NCBI GenBank assembly: GCA_024278415.1
Contig: JAJRTI010000081.1
Span: 1 to 14,157 of the forward strand
DNA from: Planctomycetota bacterium
GTDB lineage: Bacteria; Planctomycetota; Brocadiia; JAJRTI01
Length of the DNA stretch: 14,157 nucleotides
Direction of reading: 5' to 3'
Shown here: one piece after another, positions 13,096 to 14,157 of the stretch
Layout of the letters: the number at the start of each line of letters is the position of its first letter
How positions within the stretch are numbered: the first letter of the stretch is position 1
The notes under the pieces: model-generated
Database searches by the model: none
The model's input: only the letters and a program-made list of their open reading frames with translations
What the model was told of the DNA's origin: nothing
Made by a program: the position numbers and the translations under genes

Positions 13096-14157
13096 ATGAG
13101 CTTCTTGTCACCACTGATGTTTTGGTTTGCGCTGCTGCTGCCGGCCATCATCGTGCTGTACTTGCTGAAGCTCAAACGGCAGCACGTCGTGGTGCCGAGC
13201 CTGCTGCTGTGGCGCAAGAGCATCGACGACATGAAGGCCAACGCGCCGTTTCAACGGCTGCGCAACAACCTGCTCATGTGGCTTCAGTTGCTCATCCTCG
13301 CGCTGCTCGTATTCGCGCTCGCGCGGCCCATGATCCAGCAGCTCAAGGTCGGCGGCAAGGAACGCGTCGTGCTCATCGACACGTCCGCGAGCATGAAGGC
13401 CACCGACGTGAAACCCACACGGCTCGGCGTGGCCAAGGAGGCCGTGCGCAAGCTCGTGCGCGACATGGGCCGGGGCGACTCGATGATGCTCATCTCCTTC
13501 GGTGGCCAAACAAGCGTGCGCTCGACCCTGTCCTCCGACAAGGCCCTGCTGCGCCGGGTCGTGGACGACCTGAAGGCCACGGACGAGCGCACGCGCATCT
13601 GCGACGCGATGGCCATTGCCGCGTCCGTGGCCAAGACATCGCCCACCGCGGAAGTGCTCATCCTCAGCGACGGCCGCATCGAGGACCTGGCCGACGTGCC
13701 GAGCGTGCCCAGCAAAGTCACCTTCGTGCCCATCGGCAAGAAGGGCCGCAACGCCGCGGTCACCGCGTTTGAGATTCGTCAGCCCGTAGCGGATCAATCG
13801 ACCTATTCCGCATTCGTCAAGATCGACTACTTCGGCGACGCGGCCGCGCAGACCGTGCTGAAGCTCACGAACAACGAGCAACTCGCGGGCGCGCGGGAGC
13901 TGACATTGAAGCCGGGCGAGTCGCAGGCGGTCACGTTCGAGGATGTGACGCTCGAGGAGGGCGTCGTGTCCGCGGCGATCGAGTTGAAGGACGACCTGGC
14001 CGCGGACAACGTCGCCCGGTGCGTGCTCGTGCCGCGGCGCCGGATCGAAGTGCTGCTGGTGGCCGAGGAGAACTATTTTCTGGAGAAGGCGCTCACGCTC
14101 GAGCGGGAGGTGTCGCTGACCAAGACCGCGCCCGAGGGCTACCAAGGGCCGCAGGGC
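13096..14157 (+). CDS. BatA-type membrane protein with VWA domain, 3' end beyond window
   Basis: The frame stays open for 354 codons to the window edge, so the gene is incomplete here. An in-frame TGA six nt before the ATG (13090-13092) rules out an earlier start. The first 80 residues are the aerotolerance-regulator (BatA) N-terminal domain. It has two membrane segments (about 8-25 and 58-77) separated by a cytoplasmic PSLLLWRKS loop. The VWA domain follows with DTSAS (D95, S97, S99), Thr166 in DERTRICDA and SDG (191-193), so all metal-site motifs are present. From about 222 a beta-rich Ig/CARDB-like segment begins, with LKPGESQAVTFEDV. The VWA part would face the periplasm. The protein probably partners the DUF58 product and a MoxR ATPase. 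The ribosome site is weak. Confidence 0.88.
   Translation, partial: MSFLSPLMFWFALLLPAIIVLYLLKLKRQHVVVPSLLLWRKSIDDMKANAPFQRLRNNLLMWLQLLILALLVFALARPMIQQLKVGGKERVVLIDTSASMKATDVKPTRLGVAKEAVRKLVRDMGRGDSMMLISFGGQTSVRSTLSSDKALLRRVVDDLKATDERTRICDAMAIAASVAKTSPTAEVLILSDGRIEDLADVPSVPSKVTFVPIGKKGRNAAVTAFEIRQPVADQSTYSAFVKIDYFGDAAAQTVLKLTNNEQLAGARELTLKPGESQAVTFEDVTLEEGVVSAAIELKDDLAADNVARCVLVPRRRIEVLLVAEENYFLEKALTLEREVSLTKTAPEGYQGPQG

Overview
The window is 14.2 kb of GC-rich bacterial DNA. It carries a mix typical of the Planctomycetota and related PVC or Hydrogenedentota-like lineages: a formylglycine sulfatase, a WPQWRG-type PQQ-like beta-propeller, a very large FAD_oxidored protein, a GTP-type PEP carboxykinase, and a DUF58/BatA-like VWA pair. 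The phylum assignment is an inference from gene content and family flavour. No rRNA, tRNA, CRISPR array, transposase or phage gene was recognised.

Layout. Positions 1-310 are non-coding and crowded with palindromes. A small orphan gene follows on the plus strand (311-745). Then come three minus-strand genes, in transcription order: a secreted calcineurin-like phosphoesterase (5432-3789), a secreted PQQ-like propeller (3658-2357) and a sulfatase (2293-947). A 392-nt gap (5433-5824) with several inverted repeats separates them from pckG (7696-5825, minus). A 674-nt gap (7697-8370) holds two more palindromic elements. Next is a 1130-residue secreted protein (11763-8371, minus) with two FAD_oxidored modules, a discoidin-like domain inserted in the first, and a helical HEAT-like tail. 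The 264-nt gap 11764-12027 lies between divergent genes and has a promoter candidate for each direction. On the right, a DUF58 gene (12028-12918) and a membrane VWA gene (13096 to the window edge) run on the plus strand.

How the genes work together. The sulfatase, propeller and phosphoesterase look like one catabolic or envelope-processing transcription unit, perhaps for sulfated glycans. DUF58 and VWA proteins normally work with a MoxR AAA+ ATPase, which is not in the window. pckG is central metabolism and looks independently transcribed.

The least ordinary feature is the intergenic DNA. I see three kinds of element that occur more than once: (i) a 19-28 nt palindromic unit arranged as inverted doublets, four units in two doublets, whose variable central base pair changes in a compensatory way; (ii) a 56-nt nested stem-loop present twice in opposite orientation, differing at 4 positions, two of which are the two sides of one base pair; (iii) three snap-back elements with A+T-richer arms around a GC-rich hairpin. 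They lie in the gaps between transcription units and are absent from the two short gaps inside the sulfatase cluster. Long open frames antisense to the real genes are composition artefacts and were left out.
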